The position numbers were made by a program, and so were the translations under genes. Shown here piece by piece: positions 50,185-57,929 of a stretch of DNA of 64,000 nt (its first letter is position 1; the number at the start of each line of letters is the position of its first letter). The stretch is from Phytohabitans sp037414955 (GTDB taxonomy: Bacteria; Actinomycetota; Actinomycetes; Mycobacteriales; Micromonosporaceae). The stretch spans positions 1 to 64,000 of the forward strand of contig JBBEWH010000193.1 in the NCBI GenBank assembly GCA_037414955.1. The letters are read 5' to 3'. The notes under the pieces were generated by a model. That model saw only the letters and a list, made by a program, of their open reading frames with translations, was not told where the DNA came from and made no database searches.

Positions 50185-51534
50185 TCAGCCGCAGGGCGTC
50201 GGGCAGTTCAAGGAGGTGAGCTTGTTGGTGTGGACGAAGGTGCCCACCGAGTTGCCGGTGGCCAGCCCGTCGTCGACGTCGAACTGGTAGTGCACGCCGA
50301 GGTAGATCCGGGCCTGACCGTGCTCGGTGACCGCCTGGTTGATGCTGGTGAAGCTGCGGAGCACGCCCGGCGGCAGGTGCGGGTCCTCGGTGCCGACGGT
50401 GAAGCTGATCCCGTCGCCGACCTCGCGCTTGAGCACCGCGCCCCAGGCCGCCGCGAACGCCGAGTGGCCGGACACCCAGGCCGGGAAGCACGGCGTGACG
50501 CTGACGTTGTTGCGGTCGGAGGAGAGCGGCAGCCAGGTCGGGTCGGGGTTGGTGGCGTCCTGCTGGATCGCCGTCACCGGCCGCCACAGGTCGATCGGGG
50601 TCAGGTATTTCGTGTCCCAGACCGCGATCGCGGCGTCGGCCAGCGAGAGCGCCACGAGCGCGAACACCCGGGACAGCCGCACCGGGTCGGTGATCCGGGA
50701 CTGCGTGATGGACCGGGTGTGGTCGAGCAGCAGGCCCGGCGGCTTGTACGTGCCGTCCAGGTCGTTGGCCCAGAACCACGCGATGGTGGTCTGCTCGGCC
50801 GTGCGCGTGGTGGAGTCGACCCGGCCGAGGCTGCGCACCTGGGCCAGATTGGCCGCGTACAGCGGGCTGGCCAGCAGCGCCGGGTAGGTGGTGTGGCCGC
50901 CGGGCAGTGGCCGGCGGAACTGCGCGCCGGAGTTGAGCGCGAACGGCCGCACGTTGCCCCAGCCGGGCGTGGTCGCGGTGCACGGCGGGTTGCCGGTGGG
51001 CCGCCACGCGCCGGGCACCCCGTCCGGCGTGTAGCCGGGGTTGACCGTGGACCCGTCGTTGGCCCGGTTCTGCCGGTACCCCGTCACCACCAGGTCGGCC
51101 AGCCGCCGCGCCGCCGCCTGCGGCGCACCGGTGCCGTGCCGGTCGGCGAACCGCTGGTCGATCAGCGCGCGGTGTGCCGGGAAGAGGTCGACCAGCAGGT
51201 CATGGGCGGTCAGCCCGGCGGCCAGGTCGTCGTCGACCGACGGGTCCACCAGCCACAGCGTCAGGTAGTTGTGGTAGCCGTTGCCGGTGGCGTCCCGCTT
51301 GCTCCACCAGGCCGAGTTGATCGTGTCGAAGACGGCGGCGTGCATGATCGCGCCCGCTCGGGACAGTGTGGTGGGCGCGCCGCCCTGCCGGCGGAAGAGG
51401 TCGAGTAGGAGGTCGTTCCAGTAGTACACGGTGCTGGCGGTCGCTGGCGCGGCCGGTGCCCGCTCGGGCACCGCCACGATGGCACCGGTCGCGGCGAGCA
51501 GCGCCGCGAGCAGGACGCCAAGGCGTCGTCGCAT
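50185..51534 (-). CDS. Secreted vanadium-dependent haloperoxidase-like phosphatase (PAP2 fold)
   Basis: 449 aa, signal peptide 1-29 ('...VPERAPAA'). The PAP2/vanadium-peroxidase core is 'PCFPAWVSGHSAFAAAWGAV' (SGH motif) and 'RIYLGVHYQFDVDDGLATG' (R-x-x-x-G-x-H motif). Earlier helices: 'LSRAGAIMHAAVFDTINSAW', 'AIAVWDTKYLTPIDLWRPVT'. Family members oxidise halides with H2O2 or act as acid phosphatases; which one applies cannot be told. Single gene, convergent on the amidohydrolase. Confidence 0.9.
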   Translation of the reverse strand: MRRRLGVLLAALLAATGAIVAVPERAPAAPATASTVYYWNDLLLDLFRRQGGAPTTLSRAGAIMHAAVFDTINSAWWSKRDATGNGYHNYLTLWLVDPSVDDDLAAGLTAHDLLVDLFPAHRALIDQRFADRHGTGAPQAAARRLADLVVTGYRQNRANDGSTVNPGYTPDGVPGAWRPTGNPPCTATTPGWGNVRPFALNSGAQFRRPLPGGHTTYPALLASPLYAANLAQVRSLGRVDSTTRTAEQTTIAWFWANDLDGTYKPPGLLLDHTRSITQSRITDPVRLSRVFALVALSLADAAIAVWDTKYLTPIDLWRPVTAIQQDATNPDPTWLPLSSDRNNVSVTPCFPAWVSGHSAFAAAWGAVLKREVGDGISFTVGTEDPHLPPGVLRSFTSINQAVTEHGQARIYLGVHYQFDVDDGLATGNSVGTFVHTNKLTSLNCPTPCG

Positions 51535-51639
51535 GAGGATCCCCCGTTCCGTACATGTGTTCGAGTGCGTGGGATAGACCCTAAGTCATGCGCGGTCCGG
51601 TGACCATAGACCCTGCTGGATCCAGCAACGCTTTCGCGG

Positions 51640-52377
51640 TCAGGGGGTGCGGGTGACGGCGAGGTCGCGGCGGCGGGCCAGTGCCGCCAGCGCGCTCGCG
51701 TCGACCACCGCGGCCCCGCCGGGATCGTTGTTGAAGAACACGTACGTGTCCGCCGCCGGGTCGAGCCGGTCCACCCAGGAGCGGAGCGCGGCGCGCCCGT
51801 ACCGCGGCCGGGGCGTGGCCCGCCCCTCGTGCAGCCGCAGGTACGCCCAGGTGGCCGTGCGCCACAGCGGCGTCACCGGCCGGCCCTCGCGGTCGGCCCA
51901 GCACAGCGCCGCGCCGCGCGCGGTCAGCACGTCGCGGATCTCGTCGGTCCACCACGACGGGTGGCGGGGCTCGACGGCGACCCGCACGCCCGGCGGGAAC
52001 AGCGCGAGCGTCCGGTCCAGCGCCGCCGCGTCGGCGCGCAGCGTCGGCGGCAGCTGCACGAGGACCGGGCCGAGGCGGTCGCCGAGCGCGGTGGCGCGGT
52101 CCAGGAACCGGGCGACCGGCTCCTCGGGGTCGCGCAGCCGCTTGATGTGTGTGAGGTAGCGGCTCATCTTCACCGCGACGCAGAAGTCGCCGGGCGTGCG
52201 GTCCCGCCACGCCGCGAACGTGTCCCGTTCCGGCAGCCGGTAGAACGCGTTGTTCACCTCGACGGTGGCGAAGTGGGCCGCGTAGTGCTCCAACCAGCGC
52301 CGCTGCGGCAGCCCGTCCGGGTAGAACCGGCCGCGCCAGTCCCGGTACTGCCACCCGGACGTCCCGACGAGTATCAC
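51640..52377 (-). CDS. DUF72 (YecE-like) family protein
   Basis: 245 aa. 'ILVGTSGWQYRDWRGRFYPD', 'FATVEVNNAFYRLPERDTFA', 'FCVAVKMSRYLTHIKRLRDP', 'LGPVLVQLPPTLRADAAALD', 'VAVEPRHPSWWTDEIRD', 'TYVFFNNDPGGAAV' are standard DUF72 motifs. GTG at 52377 with AGGAG just upstream. It differs clearly from the DUF72 protein at 44208. Divergent from the histidine kinase. Function unknown. Confidence 0.9.
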   Translation of the reverse strand: MILVGTSGWQYRDWRGRFYPDGLPQRRWLEHYAAHFATVEVNNAFYRLPERDTFAAWRDRTPGDFCVAVKMSRYLTHIKRLRDPEEPVARFLDRATALGDRLGPVLVQLPPTLRADAAALDRTLALFPPGVRVAVEPRHPSWWTDEIRDVLTARGAALCWADREGRPVTPLWRTATWAYLRLHEGRATPRPRYGRAALRSWVDRLDPAADTYVFFNNDPGGAAVVDASALAALARRRDLAVTRTP

Positions 52378-52423
52378 GCACTCCTGGTTCCCGGAAGGTG
52401 CCGGCTTTACCCTGGTGGGTGGG

Positions 52424-53644
52424 ATGACGAGGGTGTTGGGGCCGCTGGTGCGCGGGAGCACGTACCGGCGCGGCGTGCACCTCCTGCTCGGCGCCGTCAT
52501 CCTGCTGCCGTACGCGCTGCTGGCGACCGCGTTCGCCCAGCTGGCCGCCGGCCCGGCCGCCACGCTGGTGCTCCTCGTGCCGACCCTGGCGATCGTCGGC
52601 GTGCCCGCGTTCCTCGGCGGCACCCGGTCGCTGGAGATCGCCGCCGCGCGCGCCCTGCTGGACGTCGACCTGCCCGACCCGCCGCCCAGCCGCGGCGACG
52701 GGGGCGCGGCCGCGCGGATCCCGCTGGAGACCCGGGTACGCGGCGCGCTGTGGTTCGGCGTACACCTGCTGGCCGGCGGCGCGGTCGGCGCCGGCCTGCT
52801 GGTCGCGCTGCCAATGGCGCTCGTGTTCGTGGCGCAGCTGTTCGGGGTGGCCACCGAGGAGGTCGCCGAATTCCGCTTCGGCCCGCTGGACGGGCGCGAC
52901 ACCGGCCCGCTGACCGCCGTCGGCCTGGCGGTGCTGGTCGGCCTGGTATATGCGGTCGCCGGGCTCGGCGCGCTGGTCGCGACGCTGGCGCCGGTGCTGC
53001 TCGGCCCGTCGCCGCAGGAGCGGATCGCGGCCCTGGAGGCGCGGGCCAGCGCGCTGGCCGAGCGGAACCGGCTGGCCCGCGAGCTGCACGACTCGGTGGG
53101 CCACGCGCTGACCGTCACCACGCTCCAGGCGGCCGCCGCGCGGGAACTGCTGGACACCGACCCGGAGTTCGCCCGCCGGGCGCTGACCGCGATCGAGGAC
53201 ACCGGCCGGGGCGCGATGGCGGAGCTCGACTACGTGCTCGGCGTGCTCCGGGAGAGCGCCAGCGAGCGGGCACCACAACCCACACTCGCCGACCTCGCGC
53301 AACTGGTCGCGGGCGTCGACGTGGCGGTGCGCGTCGACGGTACCCTCGATGACCTGCCCGTGACCGTCTCCCGGGAGGCGTACCGGATCGTGCAGGAAGG
53401 CCTGACCAACGCGGCGCGGCACGCGCCGCGGGCGCCGGTGACGCTGCGGCTCGCGGTGGCCCGCGACGAGCTGGACATCGCGCTGGCGAACCCGGTGACC
53501 GGCCGCGCCGCCGCCCGGCGCGGCGGCCGCGGGCTCGCCGGCATGCGCGAGCGCGTGGCGCTGCTCGGCGGCGAGTTCGCGGCGGGCCCGGCGGACGGCG
53601 CCTGGCGGGTCACCGCCCGCCTGCCGCTGCGGGGTTCGCGGTGA
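52424..53644 (+). CDS. NarL-type sensor histidine kinase (HisKA_3)
   Basis: 406 aa. About four membrane segments in residues 20-190 ('LLGAVILLPYALLATAFAQL', 'AVGLAVLVGLVYAVAGLGAL'), coiled linker, H-box 'NRLARELHDSVGHALTVTTL', and HATPase features 'EAYRIVQEGLTNAARHAPRA', 'GGRGLAGMRERVALLGGEFA'. The stop (TGA 53642-53644) overlaps the first of three mini-ORFs rather than the response regulator directly. Confidence 0.9.
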   Translation: MTRVLGPLVRGSTYRRGVHLLLGAVILLPYALLATAFAQLAAGPAATLVLLVPTLAIVGVPAFLGGTRSLEIAAARALLDVDLPDPPPSRGDGGAAARIPLETRVRGALWFGVHLLAGGAVGAGLLVALPMALVFVAQLFGVATEEVAEFRFGPLDGRDTGPLTAVGLAVLVGLVYAVAGLGALVATLAPVLLGPSPQERIAALEARASALAERNRLARELHDSVGHALTVTTLQAAAARELLDTDPEFARRALTAIEDTGRGAMAELDYVLGVLRESASERAPQPTLADLAQLVAGVDVAVRVDGTLDDLPVTVSREAYRIVQEGLTNAARHAPRAPVTLRLAVARDELDIALANPVTGRAAARRGGRGLAGMRERVALLGGEFAAGPADGAWRVTARLPLRGSR

Positions 53645-53754
53645 CCGGCGTCCTCGGCGACGAGCCGCGGGGTTCGCGATGACCGGCGTCCTCGTTGACG
53701 AGCCGCGGGGTTCGCGGTGACCGGCGTCCTCGTTGACGAGCCGCGGGGGTCGCG
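53641..53754 (+). other. Three coupled 13-codon mini-ORFs in a 38-bp tandem repeat
   Basis: Three 38-bp units (53641, 53679, 53717), each beginning GTGACCGGCGTCCTCG or ATGACCGGCGTCCTCG and ending CCGCGGGGTTCGCG. Each unit encodes VTGVLxDEPRGSR followed by a stop that overlaps the next start by 4 nt (ATGA or GTGA). The unit joins the head of the response regulator gene to the tail of the kinase gene, so it arose by triplication of their junction. GGGG lies about 7 nt before each start. Confidence 0.88.
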
Positions 53755-54408
53755 GTGATCAGCGTGCTCCTCGTCGACGACGACGAGCTGGTCCGGATCG
53801 GGCTGCGGGCGATCATCGACGCCCAGCCGGACCTGACGGTGGTCGGCGAGGCCGGCGACGGCGCGGAGGTGCCGCCGCTGGTGTCCACGCTGCGGCCGGA
53901 CGTGGTGCTCATGGATGTCCGGATGCCGCGCGTCGACGGCCTCCAGGCCACCCGCCACCTGCTCGCGACGGCGGCCACGCCGCCGCGGGTGCTGGTGGTG
54001 ACCACGTTCGAGAACGACGAGTACGTCTACGAGGCGCTGCGCGCGGGCGCGGCCGGCTTCCTGCTCAAGCGGGCCCGGCCGGGCGAGGTGGTGGCGGCGA
54101 TCCGGGTGGTGGCGGCCGGCGAGTCGCTGCTGTTCCCGGCCGCGGTGCGCCGGCTCGCCGGTGCGTACGCCGGTGGCGGTGCCGCCGCCGACCGGCTGCG
54201 CCGCGCCCGGCTGACCGACCGGGAGGGCGACGTGCTGCGCCTCATGGCGGCCGGACTGTCCAACCTGGAGATCGCCGCGGACCTGGTGATCGGCGTGGAG
54301 ACGGTGAAGACGCACGTCGGCAACGTGCTCGCCAAGCTCGGCGCGCGGGACCGCACCCAGGCGGTCATCGCCGCCTACGACGCCGGTTTCGTCACCCCCT
54401 CGGGCTAG
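53755..54408 (+). CDS. NarL/FixJ-family response regulator
   Basis: 217 aa. Receiver: acidic pair in 'SVLLVDDDELVRIGLRAIID', phospho-acceptor in 'DVVLMDVRMPRVDGLQATRH', Lys in 'AGAAGFLLKRARPGEVVAAI'. LuxR-type DNA-binding domain 'LTDREGDVLRLMAAGLSNLE' to 'GVETVKTHVGNVLAKLGARD'. GTG at 53755 overlaps the stop of the third mini-ORF. Presumed partner of the upstream kinase. Confidence 0.92.
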   Translation: MISVLLVDDDELVRIGLRAIIDAQPDLTVVGEAGDGAEVPPLVSTLRPDVVLMDVRMPRVDGLQATRHLLATAATPPRVLVVTTFENDEYVYEALRAGAAGFLLKRARPGEVVAAIRVVAAGESLLFPAAVRRLAGAYAGGGAAADRLRRARLTDREGDVLRLMAAGLSNLEIAADLVIGVETVKTHVGNVLAKLGARDRTQAVIAAYDAGFVTPSG

Positions 54409-54417
54409 CCCTTCTCC

Positions 54418-54473
54418 CATGATCAAGGCGTCCCTGAAGTCGTTAGAGCGACGTGAGGGACGCCTTGATCATG
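54418..54473. repeat. Family A palindrome A21
   Basis: Arms CATGATCAAGGCGTCCCTGA and GTGAGGGACGCCTTGATCATG, inner AGTCGTTAGAGCGAC. Nine nt after the response regulator stop; the next gene runs in the same direction. Confidence 0.94.
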
Positions 54474-54539
54474 GGTGGTCCCCCGCGTGGGGGAGGAGGT
54501 TCCCTACCGCGCGGGAGGTTTCCCGCCGTCCGCGCGCCG

Positions 54540-55589
54540 ATGCTCGAAGCCATGAGAGAAGTCATCGCTGCTCGAGTCGCGGCCGCCTGGGCGGCGGCCT
54601 ACGCCACGCTCGCTCTGTTCTGGACGGTCACCGGTCGCGGCTTCCCGTTCGGCCCGGCGGACGACGCGGGGGAGGCCAGCCTGCTGCGCGGGCTGCCCGC
54701 CGGTGTGGGCGCGCCGCTGTTCGCGGCGGTCCTGCTCGCCGCGGCGGTCGCGGTCCTGGCCACCACGAATCCCCGGGTACGCCTCGCGGGCGCGCCCCGC
54801 ACGGCGGTGCTCGCCGCCGGCTGGACGGTGGTGGCCGCGCTGCTGGTCGTGGTGCCGGACGTGCGGCTGCTCACCCGGGCCGGGTACGCCCCGATGCTGA
54901 TCCTCGGCGCGCCGTTCGGGTGGCCGCCGGTGGACTACTCCGAGTACTTCACCTGGCCGGTGCTGAACATGGCCGCGTGCGTGGCCGGCGGCCTGCTGCT
55001 CGCCCGCGCCCTGCTGATCTGGCAGCTCCGCACGGCTGGCGCCTGTGTCCGGTGTGGACGGACCGACCGCCCGACGGGGTGGGCCACGGCGGCGGCCGCC
55101 GCCCGCTGGGGCCGGCGCGCGGTCTACGTCGCGGCGGCGATCCCGGTGCTGTACGCGCTGACCCGGTTCGGCTGGCTGGCCGCCGTGCTGCTCGGCCTGT
55201 CCGACGGCCACCGCGCCGAGTTCGGCGGCGACGGGGTGATCTGGGCGGGCGCCGGGCTGGGCGCGTTCGCGGTGGTGGGCGCGGTGCTGACGCTCGGCCT
55301 CAGCCAGCGGTGGGGAGAGGTCTTCCCGCGCTGGCTGATCGGCCTCGCCGGCCGGCGGGTGCCGATCACGCTCGCCGTCGTGCCGGCGACCATCGTGGCG
55401 GTCTTCGTGACCTCGGCCAGCCTCGGCCTGTTCGCGGCGGGCGTGTTTCCCAAGCTGACCGGCGAGAGCGCGATCCTGGTCGCGCCGATGCTGCTCTGGC
55501 CGCTGTGGGGCCCCGCGTTGGGCGCCGCCACGCTCGCCTACTACCTCCGCCGCCGCACCACCTGCCCCCACTGCACCCGCTCCTCCTAA
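54540..55589 (+). CDS. Polytopic membrane protein with Cys pairs
   Basis: 349 aa (ATG 54540; an ATG at 54552 is possible). Eight or so hydrophobic segments, e.g. 'ARVAAAWAAAYATLALFWTV', 'ALLVVVPDVRLL', 'VLNMAACVAGGLLLARALLI', 'GAVLTLGLSQRWG'. A soluble loop has C-x-x-C ('GACVRCGRTDRP') and the C-terminus another ('TTCPHCTRSS'), which could bind a metal together. Not recognised beyond a common actinobacterial hypothetical. Confidence 0.72.
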   Translation: MLEAMREVIAARVAAAWAAAYATLALFWTVTGRGFPFGPADDAGEASLLRGLPAGVGAPLFAAVLLAAAVAVLATTNPRVRLAGAPRTAVLAAGWTVVAALLVVVPDVRLLTRAGYAPMLILGAPFGWPPVDYSEYFTWPVLNMAACVAGGLLLARALLIWQLRTAGACVRCGRTDRPTGWATAAAAARWGRRAVYVAAAIPVLYALTRFGWLAAVLLGLSDGHRAEFGGDGVIWAGAGLGAFAVVGAVLTLGLSQRWGEVFPRWLIGLAGRRVPITLAVVPATIVAVFVTSASLGLFAAGVFPKLTGESAILVAPMLLWPLWGPALGAATLAYYLRRRTTCPHCTRSS

Positions 55590-55592
55590 CCC

Positions 55593-55648
55593 CATGATCA
55601 GGGCGTCCTTCAAGTAGTTCTAACGACTTGAAGGACGCCCTGATCATG
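55593..55648. repeat. Family A palindrome A22
   Basis: Arms CATGATCAGGGCGTCCTTCA and TGAAGGACGCCCTGATCATG, inner AGTAGTTCTAACGACT. Arms carry the TTCA/TGAA type as in A3. Follows the membrane-protein stop by 3 nt and opens a repeat island. Confidence 0.94.
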
Positions 55649-55729
55649 GGGGGCGTCCGCGGGCTCGTCCGGCGCGCCCTCGGCTCCGCGCGCCTCGGCC
55701 CCGCGCGGCGCGGGACCGCTGCGGGTCGG

Positions 55730-55795
55730 CTTGATCGTTGTCCCAAAACCTCAATAGTGCGGCCCTGTCGTTGAGGTTTTGGGACAACGATCAAG
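55730..55795. repeat. Family C palindrome C2
   Basis: Arms CTTGATCGTTGTCCCAAAAC plus CTCAA and the complement TTGAGGTTTTGGGACAACGA TCAAG, loop TAGTGCGGCCCTGTCG. Compared with C1 the arm has G instead of A at one place, with the matching C on the other arm, a compensated change. Confidence 0.92.
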
Positions 55796-55805
55796 AAGCG
55801 TCGTG

Positions 55806-55864
55806 CTCAGCGGTACCACACGCACGTTATGGGGGTCGGATAACGTGCGTGTGGTACCGCTGAG
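55806..55864. repeat. Palindrome G, 25-bp perfect arms
   Basis: CTCAGCGGTACCACACGCAC followed by GTTAT, a 9-nt loop GGGGGTCGG, then the exact complement. Single copy in the window. It does not carry GATC. Neither arm is near a gene end. Confidence 0.92.
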
Positions 55865-55910
55865 GGTTCGCGCGAGCGGTGAGCGCCGGGCGGCGGTAGG
55901 ACCGAGCTTC

Positions 55911-55968
55911 GTCTCAGGGCTTGGGCACATGGATCCGAGATCAAACCATGTGCCCAAGCCCTTGATCG
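55911..55968. repeat. Family B palindrome B5
   Basis: Right tip GTGCCCAAGCCCTTGATCG is intact; the left tip is degraded (GTCTCAGGGCTTGGGCAC). Centre ATGGATCCGAGATCAAACCAT, same orientation as B4. Confidence 0.85.
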
Positions 55969-56039
55969 ACGGGGCGGAGGGACGGGGCGGAGGGGCGGGG
56001 CGGAGGGACGGGGCGGAGGGACGGGGGAGGAGGGGAGGG

Positions 56040-56738
56040 TTAGAGGGTCCAGCCGTTCAGGTGGCCGCACATGCCGAAGCGGGGTGGGCCGGGGAAGGGG
56101 ACTCCGGTGTGGACCGCCGAGTCGGCCAGGTGGTCGCCGTGGCCGGCGGCCAGGGCGGTGAGTTGGTCGCCGGTGCGCAGTGCCTGGGCCAGTGCGCGGT
56201 CCTCCCACAGCTTGCGCCAGTCCTCCGCGCGGCCGGACACCAGCACGGCCGCCGCCCGGTGCAGCTCGGCCAACGCGGCCGGCCCCTCCGCGCGCACCCG
56301 GTCTTTCAACGCCAGGTAACCGGAGAGGGCGAGGTCCCGGCGGCGCCGCGCCGCCTCCGGGGAGGTGGGGGCGGCCGCGGCGGCCGCGTATGCCGGCGGG
56401 TCGGCCAGCACCTCGGGCGGGAACGTGAGCACCGCGTCGCCGGCCTCGGGCAGGCCGGCGTTCTGCATGACGACCAGGATCTCCAGGTCGCCGCTGGTGT
56501 TGACGAGCCGGTGCACGGTGCCGGGCGTGAACCACAGCACCGTGCCCGCGGCGAGCGGGTGCTCGTCGTAGCCGCTGGCGGAGCTCAGCGTTTCGAGGGT
56601 GCCTTCGCCGCGCAGCACGACGTAGCCCTCCGCCGACGCGGTGTGCAGGTGCGGCGACCCGCCGCGCTGCCCGTCGGCGGCCGGCCAGTCGTAGACCCGC
56701 AGCCGGGAGACGGCGGTGGCGCCGGGAAAGCCGCTCAT
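56040..56738 (-). CDS. Cupin-domain protein linked to sugar oxidoreductase
   Basis: 232 aa, ATG 56738 overlapping the upstream oxidoreductase stop by 4 nt. Cupin motif 1 'SPHLHTASAEGYVVLRGEGT' (His-x-His) and motif 2 'TVLWFTPGTVHRLVNTSGDL' lie in residues ~25-95. The C-terminal ~130 residues are helical and specific to this subfamily. Probably binds or isomerises a sugar product in the same operon. Confidence 0.8.
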   Translation of the reverse strand: MSGFPGATAVSRLRVYDWPAADGQRGGSPHLHTASAEGYVVLRGEGTLETLSSASGYDEHPLAAGTVLWFTPGTVHRLVNTSGDLEILVVMQNAGLPEAGDAVLTFPPEVLADPPAYAAAAAAPTSPEAARRRRDLALSGYLALKDRVRAEGPAALAELHRAAAVLVSGRAEDWRKLWEDRALAQALRTGDQLTALAAGHGDHLADSAVHTGVPFPGPPRFGMCGHLNGWTL

Positions 56739-57829
56739 GACCGCACCCCGGCACCCCACGGCGCGCCCGAGCCGTCCATCCGGGTGTAGAACGGCGAGTC
56801 GGCGCCGATCGAGCCGCGCGTGACCCGCTGATCGGTGAACGCGGACGCGTAGATCGCCGCGACCAGTTCCAGGGTGGACCGCGCGTCGGCCGACGTGACC
56901 GGCGGCGGCCCGCCGGCCGCCAGGGCGTCGAAGAGCGCCGCGTACTGCGCCCCATGCCCGCTGCCCACCCCGCTCGGCCCCTCGGCCCACGCGGCCGCCA
57001 CCGCGTCCGCGTGGCCGGGTGCGGCGGTCACGGTCCAGTTCTCGTCCTGGTACCCGTACAGATGCGACACCTCCACCGTCGCGTGGCGGAAGTCGAAGCG
57101 CAGGTAGCTGGTCTCGCGCGGGGAGAGCAGGCTGTTCACCACGGTGGCGACCGCGCCGTTCGCGAACGTGACGATCGCGGCGGACAGGTCCTCCGTCGCG
57201 GTCGGCCGGTCCTGGTTGGCCGCCACCGCGACCACCTCGCGCCAGTCGCCGAGGATGGACAGCAGCAGGTCCATCTGGTGGATGCCGTGGCCCATCGTCG
57301 GGCCGCCGCCCTCGATGTCCCACTTGCCGCGCCACGGCACGTGGAAGTACTCGTCGGGCCGGTACCACAGGGTGTCGCACACCGCGGTCATCGGCGGCCC
57401 GAGGCGCGGGTCGCCGACGAGGCGGCGCAGGTTGACCGCCGCGCTGCCGAACCGGTGCTGGAACACGGTCGCGAACCGCGCGCCGGCCGTTTCGGCGGCC
57501 GCGATCTCGTCGAACTCGGCCAGGCTCAGCGCCGGCGGCTTCTCGCTCAGCACGGACACGCCGGCCCGCAGGCAGGCGAGGGCCTGCGGGCGGTGCAGGC
57601 CGGGCGGCGTGCAGAGCACGACCACGTCGGGACGGGCGGCGTCGAGCAGCGCCGCCAGGTCCGGAAACCGTCCGGGTACGCCCCAGCGGTCCGCGAAGTC
57701 GGTCAGCCGGCCGGCGTCCACGTCGGCGACGGCGGTCAGCCGGACCCGTTCCCCGAGCTTCGCCAGGTCACCGGCGTGGACCGCGGCGATCCCGCCGGTG
57801 CCCACGATCGCGACGTCGAACTGTCTCAT
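56735..57829 (-). CDS. Gfo/Idh/MocA-family oxidoreductase
   Basis: 364 aa. Rossmann start 'FDVAIVGTGGIAAVHAGDLA', 'VLSEKPPALSLAEFDEIAAA' (EKP motif), 'GPTMGHGIHQMDLLLSILGD' (catalytic GxHxxD region). Predicted NAD(P)-dependent sugar or inositol dehydrogenase. It precedes the cupin gene (4-nt overlap) and follows the xylan enzymes on the same strand; repeat A23 lies between them. Confidence 0.88.
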   Translation of the reverse strand: MRQFDVAIVGTGGIAAVHAGDLAKLGERVRLTAVADVDAGRLTDFADRWGVPGRFPDLAALLDAARPDVVVLCTPPGLHRPQALACLRAGVSVLSEKPPALSLAEFDEIAAAETAGARFATVFQHRFGSAAVNLRRLVGDPRLGPPMTAVCDTLWYRPDEYFHVPWRGKWDIEGGGPTMGHGIHQMDLLLSILGDWREVVAVAANQDRPTATEDLSAAIVTFANGAVATVVNSLLSPRETSYLRFDFRHATVEVSHLYGYQDENWTVTAAPGHADAVAAAWAEGPSGVGSGHGAQYAALFDALAAGGPPPVTSADARSTLELVAAIYASAFTDQRVTRGSIGADSPFYTRMDGSGAPWGAGVRS

Positions 57830-57873
57830 CAGTGACTCCTCCCCACCCCGTCCATGATCAACCCCACTCTCCC

Positions 57874-57929
57874 CATGATCAAGGCGTCCCTCAAGTCGTT
57901 CTAACTACTTGAAGGACGCCTTGATCATG
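57874..57929. repeat. Family A palindrome A23
   Basis: Arms CATGATCAAGGCGTCCCTCA / TGAAGGACGCCTTGATCATG with inner AGTCGTTCTAACTACT; a stray extra tip CATGATCAACCC is at 57853. The GH43 TGA (57927-57925) is in the right tip. Lies inside a minus-strand gene series. Confidence 0.94.

Larger units (their letters stand above)
55649..56039. other. Gene-free repeat island
   Basis: 391 bp without a convincing gene. It holds, in order, C2, palindrome G and B5, then short GGGACGGGGCGGAGG tandem units (55971-56035). It resembles the 45.1-45.8 kb island in content. Confidence 0.7.

Noticed and set aside
51581..53422. Long minus-strand open frame across the histidine kinase
   Set aside because: Codon pattern and composition are those of a complementary-strand shadow; only the DUF72 part from 52377 to 51640 has a family match, in another frame.
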